Shown: positions 8,023-17,108 of the stretch, in pieces
Layout: each line of letters opens with the position of its first letter
Position numbering within the stretch: the stretch's first letter is position 1
From: MGBC163016 sp964631345
Lineage (GTDB): Bacteria > Actinomycetota > Coriobacteriia > Coriobacteriales > Eggerthellaceae
DNA length: 64,000 bases
Assembly (NCBI GenBank): GCA_964631345.1
Contig: CAZVWE010000001.1
Coordinates: forward strand, 310,001-374,000
Direction: 5' to 3'
Position numbers and translations under genes: made by a program
The notes under the pieces: model-generated
Database searches by the model: none
What the model saw: only the letters and a program-made list of their open reading frames with translations
Told to the model about the DNA's origin: nothing

Positions 8023-8031
8023 TGTTAGAAT
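8023..8031 (+). promoter_or_regulatory. Candidate extended -10 promoter of the fatty-acid operon
   Basis: TGTTAGAAT is an extended -10 element (TGn followed by TAGAAT) 56 bp before the acpP start codon. No good -35 hexamer is visible at 17 bp, which is common for extended -10 promoters. The same form recurs before lysA. Confidence 0.4.
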
Positions 8032-8087
8032 GTCCAATGCATTTTAGACTTGCAATAAATCATTGAAAAATGAGAAAGGACACATAA

Positions 8088-8309
8088 ATGGCCACCATCG
8101 ATACAATCGCTACAATCCTAAACGACAACTTAGACATTCCTGTTGAAAACGTCACAGCAGACGCCACTTTTGATTCTTTAGGAATTGACTCTTTAGATAT
8201 GGCAGAACTTACCTGCACTCTTGAAGAGGAATTGGACATCGACTTTGGTGAGCCTGAGGGTCTAACAACTGTTGGCGAACTTGTCGAATACATCGACACG
8301 CTGAAATAA
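8088..8309 (+). CDS. acpP: Acyl carrier protein
   Basis: This is a 73-residue acidic four-helix acyl carrier protein. The phosphopantetheine attachment serine is in the signature LGIDSLDMAEL (Ser at about residue 35). It carries growing acyl chains in type II fatty-acid synthesis. The ATG follows GAGAAAGG. It is the first gene of the plus-strand cluster with fabK, fabD, fabG, fabF, fabZ and accDA, which supports a primary-metabolism carrier rather than a polyketide one. Length is typical. Confidence 0.95.
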   Translation: MATIDTIATILNDNLDIPVENVTADATFDSLGIDSLDMAELTCTLEEELDIDFGEPEGLTTVGELVEYIDTLK

Positions 8310-8422
8310 AAACAAAACCAGCACAAAACACAAAACTCCCAACACAAAACCCCAACACAGTAAATAAGTATTTAATTACTAGTTTATTAAGAACTTAACG
8401 AAACAGCGAAACAGCGGAATTT

Positions 8423-9400
8423 ATGAAAACTCGAGTAACTGAACTATTAGGGATAGAAAAGCCCATCATTCAAGGCGCTATGGCTTGGATTGCTGATGCA
8501 TCACTTGCAGGTGCAGTCAGCGCAGCGGGCGGACTTGGCATTATCGCTTGCGGAAGTGCTCCACTTTCTTGGATTGAAGATCAGGTTAAACGCGCCCGTG
8601 AGATTACTAGTAACCCCATCGGCGCAAACATCATGCTCATGAATCCTGATACTCCAAAAATTGCGGAGCTTCTATGCGAACTTGGCGTTGATGTTGTAAC
8701 AACAGGGGCAGGTTCTCCTGCACCATATATAGATATGTGGAGATCTGCGGGAATCAAAGTGGTTCCCGTTGTTGCATCTGTTGCGCAAGCAAAACGCATG
8801 GAGCGCGCAGGTGCAGACGCCATAGTTGCAGAAGGTCAAGAAGCCGGCGGTCATATTGGAGAGCTTACAACCATGGCACTCACTCCCTGTGTATGTGATG
8901 CAGTGTCTATACCTGTAATCACAGCAGGTGGAGTTGCTGATGGTAGAGGTATGGCTGCAGCTTTCGCGCTAGGCGCAGAAGGCGTCCAAGTTGGAACCCG
9001 CTTTTTGACAGCATTCGAATGCACCGTACATGAGGCGTATAAACAAAAGATAATCGATGCCAAAGATTCAGACACAATAGTTACTGGACGCTACCAAGGA
9101 CATCCCGCTCGTCAGCTCAAAAATAAATTCTCTCGTGAGGCAAAAGCTTTAGAAGAGAAAGCTGCTATGGGTGAAGATGTCGACCTTGAGTCAATACTTA
9201 CAGGTTCGCTTAAAAGAGCTGTAGTCGATGGTGACGTAGTGAATGGATCTCTTATGGCAGGTCAGGTTGCAGCGCTTATACATAATGCAAAGCCAGCCGC
9301 ACAAATTATCGATGACCTTATGGCAGAGGCAACCTCTTGGGGTAGCCTTAATCTTCAGCAAATGGCAGATAAAAATGCCGTTCGCGGATGGAGAGCATAA
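8423..9400 (+). CDS. fabK: Enoyl-ACP reductase II (FMN-dependent)
   Basis: This 325-residue TIM-barrel flavoprotein belongs to the nitronate monooxygenase/FabK family. The start KPIIQGAMAWIADASLAGAV, the segment AEGQEAGGHIGELTTM (His of FabK near residue 143) and the FMN phosphate-binding PVITAGGVADGRGM are all present. In this setting it should catalyse the last reduction of each elongation cycle, replacing FabI. The gene abuts fabD with no gap (TAA then ATG), so the two are co-translated. The ribosome site before the ATG is weak. The family also includes true nitronate monooxygenases, but the GGHIG pattern and the operon favour FabK. Confidence 0.93.
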   Translation: MKTRVTELLGIEKPIIQGAMAWIADASLAGAVSAAGGLGIIACGSAPLSWIEDQVKRAREITSNPIGANIMLMNPDTPKIAELLCELGVDVVTTGAGSPAPYIDMWRSAGIKVVPVVASVAQAKRMERAGADAIVAEGQEAGGHIGELTTMALTPCVCDAVSIPVITAGGVADGRGMAAAFALGAEGVQVGTRFLTAFECTVHEAYKQKIIDAKDSDTIVTGRYQGHPARQLKNKFSREAKALEEKAAMGEDVDLESILTGSLKRAVVDGDVVNGSLMAGQVAALIHNAKPAAQIIDDLMAEATSWGSLNLQQMADKNAVRGWRA

Positions 9401-10327
9401 ATGGCTGTTTGGCTTTGTTCGGGACAAGGTGCACAAAAACCCGGCATGGGTGCAGACTTACTTTATATAGAAGAAGTTGCAGACACCTTTAAGCAAATGT
9501 CTGAGGGTCTTAATCTAGATCTAATAAAGATTGCCAAAGATGGCACTGAAGATGAAATCAACGAACCGAAAACTGCACAATCCCTAACAATGGCGGTGTC
9601 TGTAGGCGTTGGTCTTGCGCTTAAGGCGCGCGGCATCATGCCAGATGCGCTCGTTGGTTTTTCACTAGGTCAAATTTCTGCTTTGGTTTTAGCTGATGTG
9701 CTCCCATTAAAAGATGCAATAGATCTTCTTCGTGTACGAACATCTTCCATGGCACAAGCATGTGCCATGAATCCTGGCGGCATGGTGGCACTTATGGGCG
9801 CAACCCTTAAAGAGGCAGAGGATCTATGCGCTGAATCTGCTGAAGGGGACGTGCTTGTCTGTGCAAACCATAATGCACCTGGACAGATTGTTATCTCAGG
9901 ACACGACTCAGCACTTGCACGTGCGCAGGAATTATGGAAAGAAGCAGGACATAAAAGTGTTCGTCTAAATACTGCAGGGGCGTTTCATTCTCCGTTGATG
10001 GAACAAGCTGCACAAGAAGTTGAAACATTTTGCGAAAGCCTTAACTTTGCAGAACCCTCTGTCACTTTAATATGCAACACTGATGCCAGACCCTTTGTAA
10101 TCAAAGAGGCCGCAAAAAGACTCGGAAAACAAGTCAAAGAAGGCGTGTTGTTCGAGCAAAGCATCAGAGCGCTATTAGATGATGGCTACACTGATTTTGT
10201 CGAAGTTGGCTTTGGTGGAGTATTAACGAGTCTTGTCAGAAAAATAGACAAAACAACAAACCGCCACAAAATTGGCACTGCTGAGGAATTCGAATCTTAC
10301 ATTGAGTCGGTCAAACAGCAGCTTTAA
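9401..10327 (+). CDS. fabD: Malonyl-CoA:ACP transacylase
   Basis: This 308-residue acyltransferase moves malonyl from CoA to the acyl carrier protein. The N-terminal SGQGAQKPGMG and the nucleophile elbow GFSLGQ (Ser88) are visible, as is AGAFHSPLM with the catalytic His. The elbow is usually GHSLGE, so the His-to-Phe and Glu-to-Gln changes are slightly unusual, but the key Ser and the second His are intact. It begins immediately after the fabK stop codon. A 143-bp gap separates it from fabG; I see no extra gene in the gap. Confidence 0.94.
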   Translation: MAVWLCSGQGAQKPGMGADLLYIEEVADTFKQMSEGLNLDLIKIAKDGTEDEINEPKTAQSLTMAVSVGVGLALKARGIMPDALVGFSLGQISALVLADVLPLKDAIDLLRVRTSSMAQACAMNPGGMVALMGATLKEAEDLCAESAEGDVLVCANHNAPGQIVISGHDSALARAQELWKEAGHKSVRLNTAGAFHSPLMEQAAQEVETFCESLNFAEPSVTLICNTDARPFVIKEAAKRLGKQVKEGVLFEQSIRALLDDGYTDFVEVGFGGVLTSLVRKIDKTTNRHKIGTAEEFESYIESVKQQL

Positions 10328-10470
10328 GGATAGACCCAGATAGAGATAAACCCAGATAAATAGACGGATCGATCAATCGTTTAATCAAGCAACAAATCAC
10401 ATGGCACATCAAATGACATATTCAACAATCAAAAATAACGCCCAAGAAATTATCAAAGAGAGCTTCTAAC

Positions 10471-11274
10471 ATGAACAACAAAGATACGGAAACCCTCACT
10501 AACGAAACAACGGAAAGTGCAGAATCCGCAGAAATTACTCGTGTTGCCTTGGTAACCGGAGCTTCCCAAGGAATTGGAGCAAGCGTTGTACAAAAGCTTG
10601 CCTCACTTGGATTTAATGTAGCAATCAACCATAGGCAGTCTGGCAAAGGCAATGCAGCTGCGTTGGCTAAAAGATTGAACGCTGATTATGGCGTTCAGTG
10701 CATATGTGTGCAATGCGACGTAACATCCTTTGAAGACGTACAAGCTATGGTTGAAGAAGTTCGCGCGGAATTCGGTCGTATTGATGTGCTGGTTAACAAT
10801 GCAGGTATTACCCGTGATGGACTTTTGATGCGTATGAGTGAAGAGCAGTTTGAGTCTGTGATAGATGCAAACCTATGTGGAACCTTTAACTGCATGCGCC
10901 ATGTTGTTCCCATTATGGTTAAGCAACGCTATGGCCGCATCATTAATATATCTAGCGTAGTTGGGCTTTACGGAAACGCTGGGCAAGCCAATTACGCCGC
11001 ATCAAAAGCTGGAATCATTGGCCTTACAAAAGCAGTCGCTAAAGAAGTAGGCAAACGCGGGATAACCGTAAACGCTATAGCCCCTGGGTTTATAGAAACG
11101 GCTATGACCGATAATCTTAGCGAAAAGGCACAATCCGCACTGTCTGAGCGCATTGCTCTTGGGAGATTAGGGCAAACTGAAGATGTTGCAGAAGCTGTAG
11201 CATTTTTCGCAAGCGACAGTGCATCATATATAACTGCGCAAGTACTAGGAGTTGATGGGGGAATTTCCCTATGA
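10471..11274 (+). CDS. fabG: 3-oxoacyl-ACP reductase
   Basis: This is a 267-residue classical short-chain dehydrogenase. It has the NADP-binding TGASQGIG (29-36), NNAG (109-112), catalytic Ser near 161, and YAASK (Tyr175, Lys179). It reduces 3-oxoacyl-ACP to 3-hydroxyacyl-ACP. A roughly 22-residue Thr/Glu/Ser-rich extension precedes the Rossmann fold, longer than in most FabG; a downstream start is not obvious, since no other in-frame ATG precedes the Rossmann fold. The stop codon overlaps the fabF start (ATGA), which indicates translational coupling. Confidence 0.94.
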   Translation: MNNKDTETLTNETTESAESAEITRVALVTGASQGIGASVVQKLASLGFNVAINHRQSGKGNAAALAKRLNADYGVQCICVQCDVTSFEDVQAMVEEVRAEFGRIDVLVNNAGITRDGLLMRMSEEQFESVIDANLCGTFNCMRHVVPIMVKQRYGRIINISSVVGLYGNAGQANYAASKAGIIGLTKAVAKEVGKRGITVNAIAPGFIETAMTDNLSEKAQSALSERIALGRLGQTEDVAEAVAFFASDSASYITAQVLGVDGGISL

Positions 11275-12590
11275 GTGAGAACGTAAGCAATACACAAACG
11301 GAATCAAAAATCGCGGCTGGCAGACGAGTTGTCATCACAGGTGTTGGAGCAATTTCGCCTGTTGGAATTGGAGCGGATGTTTTGTTTGAATCCGCAGTGT
11401 CCGGCAAGCCTGGTATCAAATATGTTGAAGGCGGCACATTTGATGCTGTCAACATTCATGTTGCTGGAACGATTGATAATTTCGATCCACTTGAGCATGG
11501 CCTCACAAAAAAACAGGCTAGACGCTGGGAAAAATTCGTACAGTATGCAACTGTCGCAAGCGATGAGGCTATGGTTTCATCAGGAATTGCTACAAAAAAC
11601 GATGAAGACGAATTTGAACTAGCCGCAGGGATTGATGCAAACCGTTTCGCCGTTGTGTTTGGAAGTGGCATCGGGGGCATGGACATTTTCACATCTGAGT
11701 CCATCAAACTTCACGAAAAGGGCGCAAAACGCGTAAATCCACTTTTTATTCCAACCATGATTTCAAACATTGCGGCAGGAGAACTTGCTATCAGATTTGG
11801 ACTTAAAGGTGAATGCACAAACTGCGTAGTTGCATGCGCAACAGGCACTCAGTGCATAGGAGACGCTTATAGGTTAATCAAGTATGGCGTTTCCGATTAC
11901 GCCCTTGCGGGTGGTGCTGAGGAGTCAATTTCTGATGTCTCAATTGCTGGATTTGCAAATCTTGGAGCACTTACACACTCAGATGATCCCGCATCCGCTT
12001 CTATGCCATTTGACGTTCGTAGATCGGGCTTTGTTGCAGGTGAAGGAGCAGGTGCCGTTGTGCTTGAAACACTTGAGGGAGCAAAAGCACGCGGTGCACA
12101 TATAATCGCGGAAATCGTAGGATTTGGAACCTCGTGTGATGCTTATCACATTACAAGCCCCGAACCATCAGGTGAAGGCGTTGTGCGCGCAATGATGAAC
12201 GCACTTACCGAGGGAGGGTTCACTCCAGCAGATATTGGTCATTTGAATGCTCATGGCACATCTACTGAGATCAACGACTCCACAGAAGCAAAAGCTTTCT
12301 GCACGCTTCAAGGTGTTGATTTCTCTGAGGTTCCTGTAACATCTACCAAAGGTATGACAGGGCATATGTTAGGTGCCGCAGGAGCTATCGAGGCGATAGT
12401 ATGTGCATGTTCGGTCGAAGAAGATCTTGTGCCTCCAACGGTTGGTTTTAAAGAAGCTGACCCTGAATGTGCTGTAAATGTGCTCACAGAAGCAAAACGT
12501 AATTATCCACAAAAGGTTGCCCTTTCGAACTCCATCGGATTTGGTGGACATAATGCGACTTTGGCAATCGCACCCTATAAGGAAAATTAA
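11271..12590 (+). CDS. fabF: 3-oxoacyl-ACP synthase II
   Basis: This 439-residue condensing enzyme of the KAS II family elongates acyl-ACP with malonyl-ACP. The catalytic triad is complete: Cys189 in VVACATGTQC, His in HLNAHGTSTE, and His in KGMTGHMLGAAG. The N-terminal ITGVGAISPVGIG is also typical. It overlaps fabG by four bases. Because no fabH is present in the window, initiation must rely on a gene elsewhere or on another route. An N-terminal extension of about 18 residues has no recognised function. Confidence 0.95.
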   Translation: MSENVSNTQTESKIAAGRRVVITGVGAISPVGIGADVLFESAVSGKPGIKYVEGGTFDAVNIHVAGTIDNFDPLEHGLTKKQARRWEKFVQYATVASDEAMVSSGIATKNDEDEFELAAGIDANRFAVVFGSGIGGMDIFTSESIKLHEKGAKRVNPLFIPTMISNIAAGELAIRFGLKGECTNCVVACATGTQCIGDAYRLIKYGVSDYALAGGAEESISDVSIAGFANLGALTHSDDPASASMPFDVRRSGFVAGEGAGAVVLETLEGAKARGAHIIAEIVGFGTSCDAYHITSPEPSGEGVVRAMMNALTEGGFTPADIGHLNAHGTSTEINDSTEAKAFCTLQGVDFSEVPVTSTKGMTGHMLGAAGAIEAIVCACSVEEDLVPPTVGFKEADPECAVNVLTEAKRNYPQKVALSNSIGFGGHNATLAIAPYKEN

Positions 12591-12597
12591 AAGCCCA

Positions 12598-13146
12598 ATG
12601 AATGCGATAGACATGACAGATACACATAACGCTACAAGCACAACAGATACGACAAGCGAAAATATTCAGGAAGCTGCATGTACAACTGATAAATGTATCA
12701 GCTTTCCGTGTGATCAATCAGGAGTATTAAAGCTTCTTCCCCACCGAGATCCATTTGTGTGGGTCACGCGCATCCTTGAATGCGAACCTGGAAAATCTAT
12801 CGTTGCAGAGCTTGATGTTGATCCGAACTTGCCTCTTTTTCAAGGGCACTTTCCGGACTATCCAGTGTTTCCTGGAGTGCTAATTATGGAAGCACTTGCA
12901 CAAACTGCATGTTGCTGCATTATGGCTGACCCCGAGCGCGCAACATCAATAGGATTTTTTGCAGGAATAGATAAAGCAAAGTTTCGTGAACAAGTTCGCC
13001 CAGGAGACACAATTACTCTAAAGGCAAACATTACCAAGGCAAACAAACGCTTCTGCAAAGCAGAAGTTGTTGCTGAAAAAGATGGAAAGGTTGCAGCCGA
13101 GGCGCTGCAAAGCTATATGCTTGCCGACGCAGACAAGATGGCTTAG
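12598..13146 (+). CDS. fabZ: 3-hydroxyacyl-ACP dehydratase
   Basis: This 182-residue hot-dog-fold dehydratase has the active-site LPHRDPF (His49) and GVLIMEALAQTA (Glu98). It removes water from 3-hydroxyacyl-ACP. I chose the ATG at 12598, seven bases after the fabF stop, since an upstream frame would overlap fabF; a second ATG at 12613 is also possible, and no ribosome site decides clearly. About 40 N-terminal residues rich in Thr, Asn and Asp precede the conserved domain, which is unusual for FabZ (normally about 145 residues). It is followed five bases later by the earliest possible accDA start. Confidence 0.93.
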   Translation: MNAIDMTDTHNATSTTDTTSENIQEAACTTDKCISFPCDQSGVLKLLPHRDPFVWVTRILECEPGKSIVAELDVDPNLPLFQGHFPDYPVFPGVLIMEALAQTACCCIMADPERATSIGFFAGIDKAKFREQVRPGDTITLKANITKANKRFCKAEVVAEKDGKVAAEALQSYMLADADKMA

Positions 13147-13169
13147 GAATTTTGATTTTAGGAATAACC

Positions 13170-15554
13170 GTGGATCCAGAGAGATATTACAAATACAGCG
13201 ATTTCGGCACTATTGATGCAGCTGGTTCAATTCAAACACCCAAAGCAACTGACAATCCAAAAGAAGATCACGTCAAGCCTCAAGACGCTGACTCATTAGA
13301 GCCAGAAATGGTCTACATGCTAGATAAATTAATGGATACACGACCAGGTGCAGTTCTTGCAGTGGGTTTTGGAAATCAGCTAAAAGGGGTTGTTAGAGCA
13401 GCATCAAATGCTGGTATAAATCCATTATTCTCTACTGGAACTAACGATAAACTCCGCGCCTTCTCTTTTGGCGATCAAGCTAAAGTGATCTCTTTAGGAG
13501 CAAAGTTTGACGAGAGGCTATTTGCAAACGAATTTGCAATACTTGATGCAGCGGATAGATGTAATGCAAAAACGATTCTTTGGGCAAAACGCGAAGCACC
13601 ATCTGAATTACTGGTAAATGAAGCACACCGGGCTGACATTTTGCTTCTAACCCCTTTTCGACTTGATAAATCACTTATGGCTTGGGAAACCACCACTCCT
13701 ACAGGCGAAATAAACGATGAAGCAATTGTTTGGAGTGCATGTCCTCATTGCAAACTTAAGCATTCTAGACGTGCTGTTAAGGATGCGGGTTGGAAATGTC
13801 CAGACTGTGGAAAACTCTACAGAATGACGTCCGATGAGCGCATAGAGTTGCTCTTGGATGATGGCAGTTTTAGCCCAATTGGCGATGATGTAGAAGAAAC
13901 CAATCCACTTGACTTCCCTGGTTTTGATGAAGTTATAGACCGTGCACGTAAAAACAGTGGTCACGACGAAGGTGCGCGTTGCGGTACTGGACGTATTGGC
14001 GGTATCCCAGTGGCCATCGCCATTATGGAATCGGATTTCATAATGGGATCTATGGGCACAGTAGTTGGTGAGCGAATAACTCGCACCACAGAATATGCAA
14101 CAGAGCACAAACTTCCTTTGATCATACTTTGCGCATCTGGTGGCGCACGTATGCAAGAAGGACTTGCATCGCTTATGCAGATGGCCAAAGTTTCAGCCGC
14201 AATTGATGCCCACAACCGCGCAGGCCTTCTCTACATATCGGTTATCACCGACCCAACAACAGGTGGCGTCACTGCATCGTTTGCAACACTGGGAGACATA
14301 ATTATCGCAGAGCCTGGTGCTCTTTTTGGTTTTGCTGGCAGACGTGTAATTCAAAATACGATAAGACAAACATTGCCTGAGGATTTCCAAAGTGCAGAGT
14401 TCGCACTTGAACATGGACTGATCGACATGATCGTTGAGCGATCAGATATGCGAAAGGTGCTTTTTGAGTTACTTGAACTCCATGGCTACGATCCTGTTAT
14501 AAAGGTTGAAATCGAAGGCGCGTACAATCCTGAGCAAAACGACGATCTACAAAAAGAAAACCCACACGAAAGACCAAAATCCGCTCCCGTTCCCGCAGCT
14601 TTAACAGATACGCTTACCGGCCTTTTAGGGGGCGTTATTGAACTTGCGGAAGGTATTACCCAGACTATAGGTGAACAAACTTCAAAGGCAAGTCTTTGGT
14701 GGAGTCTTCGTAATCGCTCTGTTCGAGACACCCCAGGTGTCAAGATTTGTACCGAACAAGCAGGCGATCCCGAAAACACCGCATGGGAAAGCGTAAAGCT
14801 TGCACGTAATCCAAATAGGCCAACATCTAGACACTATATTGAATCGATGATCGATGGATTCATAGAGCTTCATGGGGATCGTGCATTCTCTGATGACAAA
14901 GCCATAATTGCAGGCATTGGCAGAATTGACGGAAAGCCTGTAACTATCATCGCAGAGGAAAAAGGCATCAATCTTAAAGATAGAGTTGCACGAAACTTCG
15001 GATGCCCACAACCTGAAGGCTACAGAAAAGCTATGCGCCTTATGCGTGAGGCTGAAAAATTCAACCGTCCAATAATTTGTCTTGTGGATACACAAGGTGC
15101 ATTTTGCGGCAAAGAAGCAGAAGAACGCGGAATGGGTGGCGCTATCGCTGAGAGCTTAAGTCTTATGTCTAGACTTGAAGTGCCAATTGTGTCTGTCATC
15201 TTAGGAGAAGGCGGATCAGGCGGCGCCCTTGCACTTGCAGCAGCAAACAAGGTGGCAATGCTTGAAAACGCCGTTTATTCTGTACTCTCCCCTGAAGGAT
15301 TTGCTTCAATTTTGTGGAAAGATGGAACCCGTGCTCCAGAAGCCGCACAGGTTATGAAAATGAGTGCAAAAGACGCGCTTGAGCTTGGCATTATTGAAGA
15401 CGTCATCCCAGAAGGCAATGCTGCTGCTCATGAAAATCCCGACCAAGCAGCTGCCGCAGTTTGGCTTTACCTTACCAATGCTTTAGAGGAGTTGGATAAT
15501 CTTAATTCAGAAGAACTCAGAAAGCAACGATATGCAAGATTCCGCAAATTCTAA
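13170..15554 (+). CDS. accDA: Fused acetyl-CoA carboxylase carboxyltransferase, beta plus alpha (AccD-AccA), with N-terminal extension
   Basis: This roughly 794-residue protein joins both carboxyltransferase subunits, which move carboxyl from carboxybiotin to acetyl-CoA. The AccD part starts with a zinc ribbon (CPHC at 191-194, CPDC at 210-213), followed by SGGARMQEG and TTGGVTASFA. The AccA part begins near residue 540 and contains HGDRAFSDDKAI, DTQGAFCGKEAEERG and GEGGSGGALALA. About 185 residues precede the zinc ribbon; this extension is absent from ordinary AccD. I chose GTG at 13170, because AGGA lies six bases upstream; TTG at 13152 is an alternative. Biotin carboxylase and biotin carrier genes are not nearby. 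Confidence 0.92.
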   Translation: MDPERYYKYSDFGTIDAAGSIQTPKATDNPKEDHVKPQDADSLEPEMVYMLDKLMDTRPGAVLAVGFGNQLKGVVRAASNAGINPLFSTGTNDKLRAFSFGDQAKVISLGAKFDERLFANEFAILDAADRCNAKTILWAKREAPSELLVNEAHRADILLLTPFRLDKSLMAWETTTPTGEINDEAIVWSACPHCKLKHSRRAVKDAGWKCPDCGKLYRMTSDERIELLLDDGSFSPIGDDVEETNPLDFPGFDEVIDRARKNSGHDEGARCGTGRIGGIPVAIAIMESDFIMGSMGTVVGERITRTTEYATEHKLPLIILCASGGARMQEGLASLMQMAKVSAAIDAHNRAGLLYISVITDPTTGGVTASFATLGDIIIAEPGALFGFAGRRVIQNTIRQTLPEDFQSAEFALEHGLIDMIVERSDMRKVLFELLELHGYDPVIKVEIEGAYNPEQNDDLQKENPHERPKSAPVPAALTDTLTGLLGGVIELAEGITQTIGEQTSKASLWWSLRNRSVRDTPGVKICTEQAGDPENTAWESVKLARNPNRPTSRHYIESMIDGFIELHGDRAFSDDKAIIAGIGRIDGKPVTIIAEEKGINLKDRVARNFGCPQPEGYRKAMRLMREAEKFNRPIICLVDTQGAFCGKEAEERGMGGAIAESLSLMSRLEVPIVSVILGEGGSGGALALAAANKVAMLENAVYSVLSPEGFASILWKDGTRAPEAAQVMKMSAKDALELGIIEDVIPEGNAAAHENPDQAAAAVWLYLTNALEELDNLNSEELRKQRYARFRKF

Positions 15555-15759
15555 AAACCTTACACCACATACTGCAGCTGAGCACAACTCCGATAAGGCT
15601 GATACACAAACAAGGGCTTCAAAGGACACGCACTCAAAGCCAGTTAATTCGTATTCCCAAGAATATCTTCGCGCACCAAACGAAGATGACGATGGCTACG
15701 ACCCCTATTCCGATAGACCAGCTTCTACGCCATTCTTTGAACCTGATCCGTGGGATTAA
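15532..15759 (+). CDS. Small acidic protein of unknown function at the end of the fatty-acid operon
   Basis: This is a 75-residue hydrophilic protein overlapping the accDA end by 23 bases. The first half is Ser/Thr/Lys/Asp-rich and probably disordered. The end contains DDDGYDPYSDRPASTPFFEPDPWD-type composition, with acidic and aromatic residues that look like a conserved short binding motif. I do not recognise a family. Translation probably relies on coupling with accDA, as the ribosome site is weak (AGAAAG). It could be a carboxylase-associated peptide, or an unexpressed frame. Confidence 0.5.
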   Translation: MQDSANSKNLTPHTAAEHNSDKADTQTRASKDTHSKPVNSYSQEYLRAPNEDDDGYDPYSDRPASTPFFEPDPWD

Positions 15760-15805
15760 ATTCGTAGCCTGTTGAATTTGTGCCCTACTAAATGTGCTCT
15801 AGCTA

Positions 15806-17068
15806 TTAAACTTTGCCATTTCTGACAGCGTTCGATGGATCAACTGTCATTGATTGGAAGCGGTTTTCCATAAAAGTATTATCGAAGTGATCCGCATAAA
15901 ACTCTTGTATAGGCGTATTTATAGGATTTTTTGCAAGACGCTCATACCAACAATCATATGCCTGGAGCGACATCACGCAGTCGATCAGCATAAATACAGC
16001 TGCCACAACAGTTACCCCATAACGCCAGTTCCATGGAACCAAATCCACAATCCAAAGCATTAGGGGCAATAAAAGCTTAATCCATACCACCCCAAGAACA
16101 CCCCAGGCAAGCATTGCAAGCCCACATGTTCTTCCACCAATAGATAAAAACTGCCCCGTGTAATTCCACGCAACTGCACCAAATGTGTATTGCATAAACA
16201 CACTGACAAAGTATTCAAACGCCCCACCTATGATGGCGGAAAACAAAAAGATAAGCAGAATATTTTTCTTATAGAAACGATTGAGAAAAATCGTCATAAG
16301 TACAGCACCGCATCCATAAATCGGCGAGAATGGCCCAAACAGCAATCCCGCACGATCTTGCATATGCCCAGGATCAACTACAAGGACATGAAATAGTGTT
16401 TCAATCCCATCACCTAAAAGAGATGCAATAACAAAAATCCAAAACAGATTAAAGAAGTTTAGCTGGATGTATCCTTTGCCGGAAAGATCTCGCCCAAGCA
16501 TGCCTTCTTCTTGTTCCTCACGAATAACATTGTCATGCAGCTTTCGTTGGAGATGGCGCTCCTCACGCAGAGACGGATCAAGATATAACTGAAATGCTAC
16601 AGCGACTGCAAAAAGCACAATGTATATAACAAGGCGAAGACTTACGCCAAAAAACATCAAACTGCAAACTGCACCAATAAGCAAAAGTAGATATATTCCA
16701 TAGATAACTACTGCAGCAAACCTACGCTTGTTCCTAAACATCTTGATTCCAAAGACGCAAAACAAAATTGCTAGAAAAGCTAGGTCAAATACACGAATAA
16801 AGGCTACAACGGTAGAAGATATTCCCATACCCTTCATGTTTCCGCTGGCGAATAGCTCAACAAGATCAACGATAGCAAAAGCGCATTCCACAAATCCAAA
16901 AATTGAACCCAAAACGCAAAGAACGGCAAATACTTTCATCGCTATAGGTAAAACCTTTGAATCAACAGGAGCTGTAAGCATGCGTTTATACCAAGCGACA
17001 TTTAAATGCCTGTAGATATCTTCTTTAATTGTATCGGCGGCTCGAACAGCATTGCTTACTTCAGGCAT
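15806..17068 (-). CDS. Multi-pass membrane protein with PF06541-type (putative ABC-transporter type IV/CmpB) C-terminal domain
   Basis: This 420-residue membrane protein has about nine or ten hydrophobic segments. The C-terminal half contains LLFGPFSPIYGCGAVLMT, then EYFVSVFMQYTFGAVAWNYTGQF and GRTCGLAMLAWGVLG, matching the pattern of the putative ABC-transporter type IV family seen in many Firmicutes and Coriobacteriia. The N-terminal half is a separate membrane region with a conserved basic loop near residue 170 (LREERHLQRKLHD). No ATPase motif is present and its substrate is unknown. It is convergent with the fatty-acid operon and lies 40 bp downstream of hom on the same strand. Confidence 0.72.
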   Translation of the reverse strand: MPEVSNAVRAADTIKEDIYRHLNVAWYKRMLTAPVDSKVLPIAMKVFAVLCVLGSIFGFVECAFAIVDLVELFASGNMKGMGISSTVVAFIRVFDLAFLAILFCVFGIKMFRNKRRFAAVVIYGIYLLLLIGAVCSLMFFGVSLRLVIYIVLFAVAVAFQLYLDPSLREERHLQRKLHDNVIREEQEEGMLGRDLSGKGYIQLNFFNLFWIFVIASLLGDGIETLFHVLVVDPGHMQDRAGLLFGPFSPIYGCGAVLMTIFLNRFYKKNILLIFLFSAIIGGAFEYFVSVFMQYTFGAVAWNYTGQFLSIGGRTCGLAMLAWGVLGVVWIKLLLPLMLWIVDLVPWNWRYGVTVVAAVFMLIDCVMSLQAYDCWYERLAKNPINTPIQEFYADHFDNTFMENRFQSMTVDPSNAVRNGKV

Positions 17069-17108
17069 TTAAACCGCCTATCTCCAAAGACTTAACCTTA
17101 AATAATTC

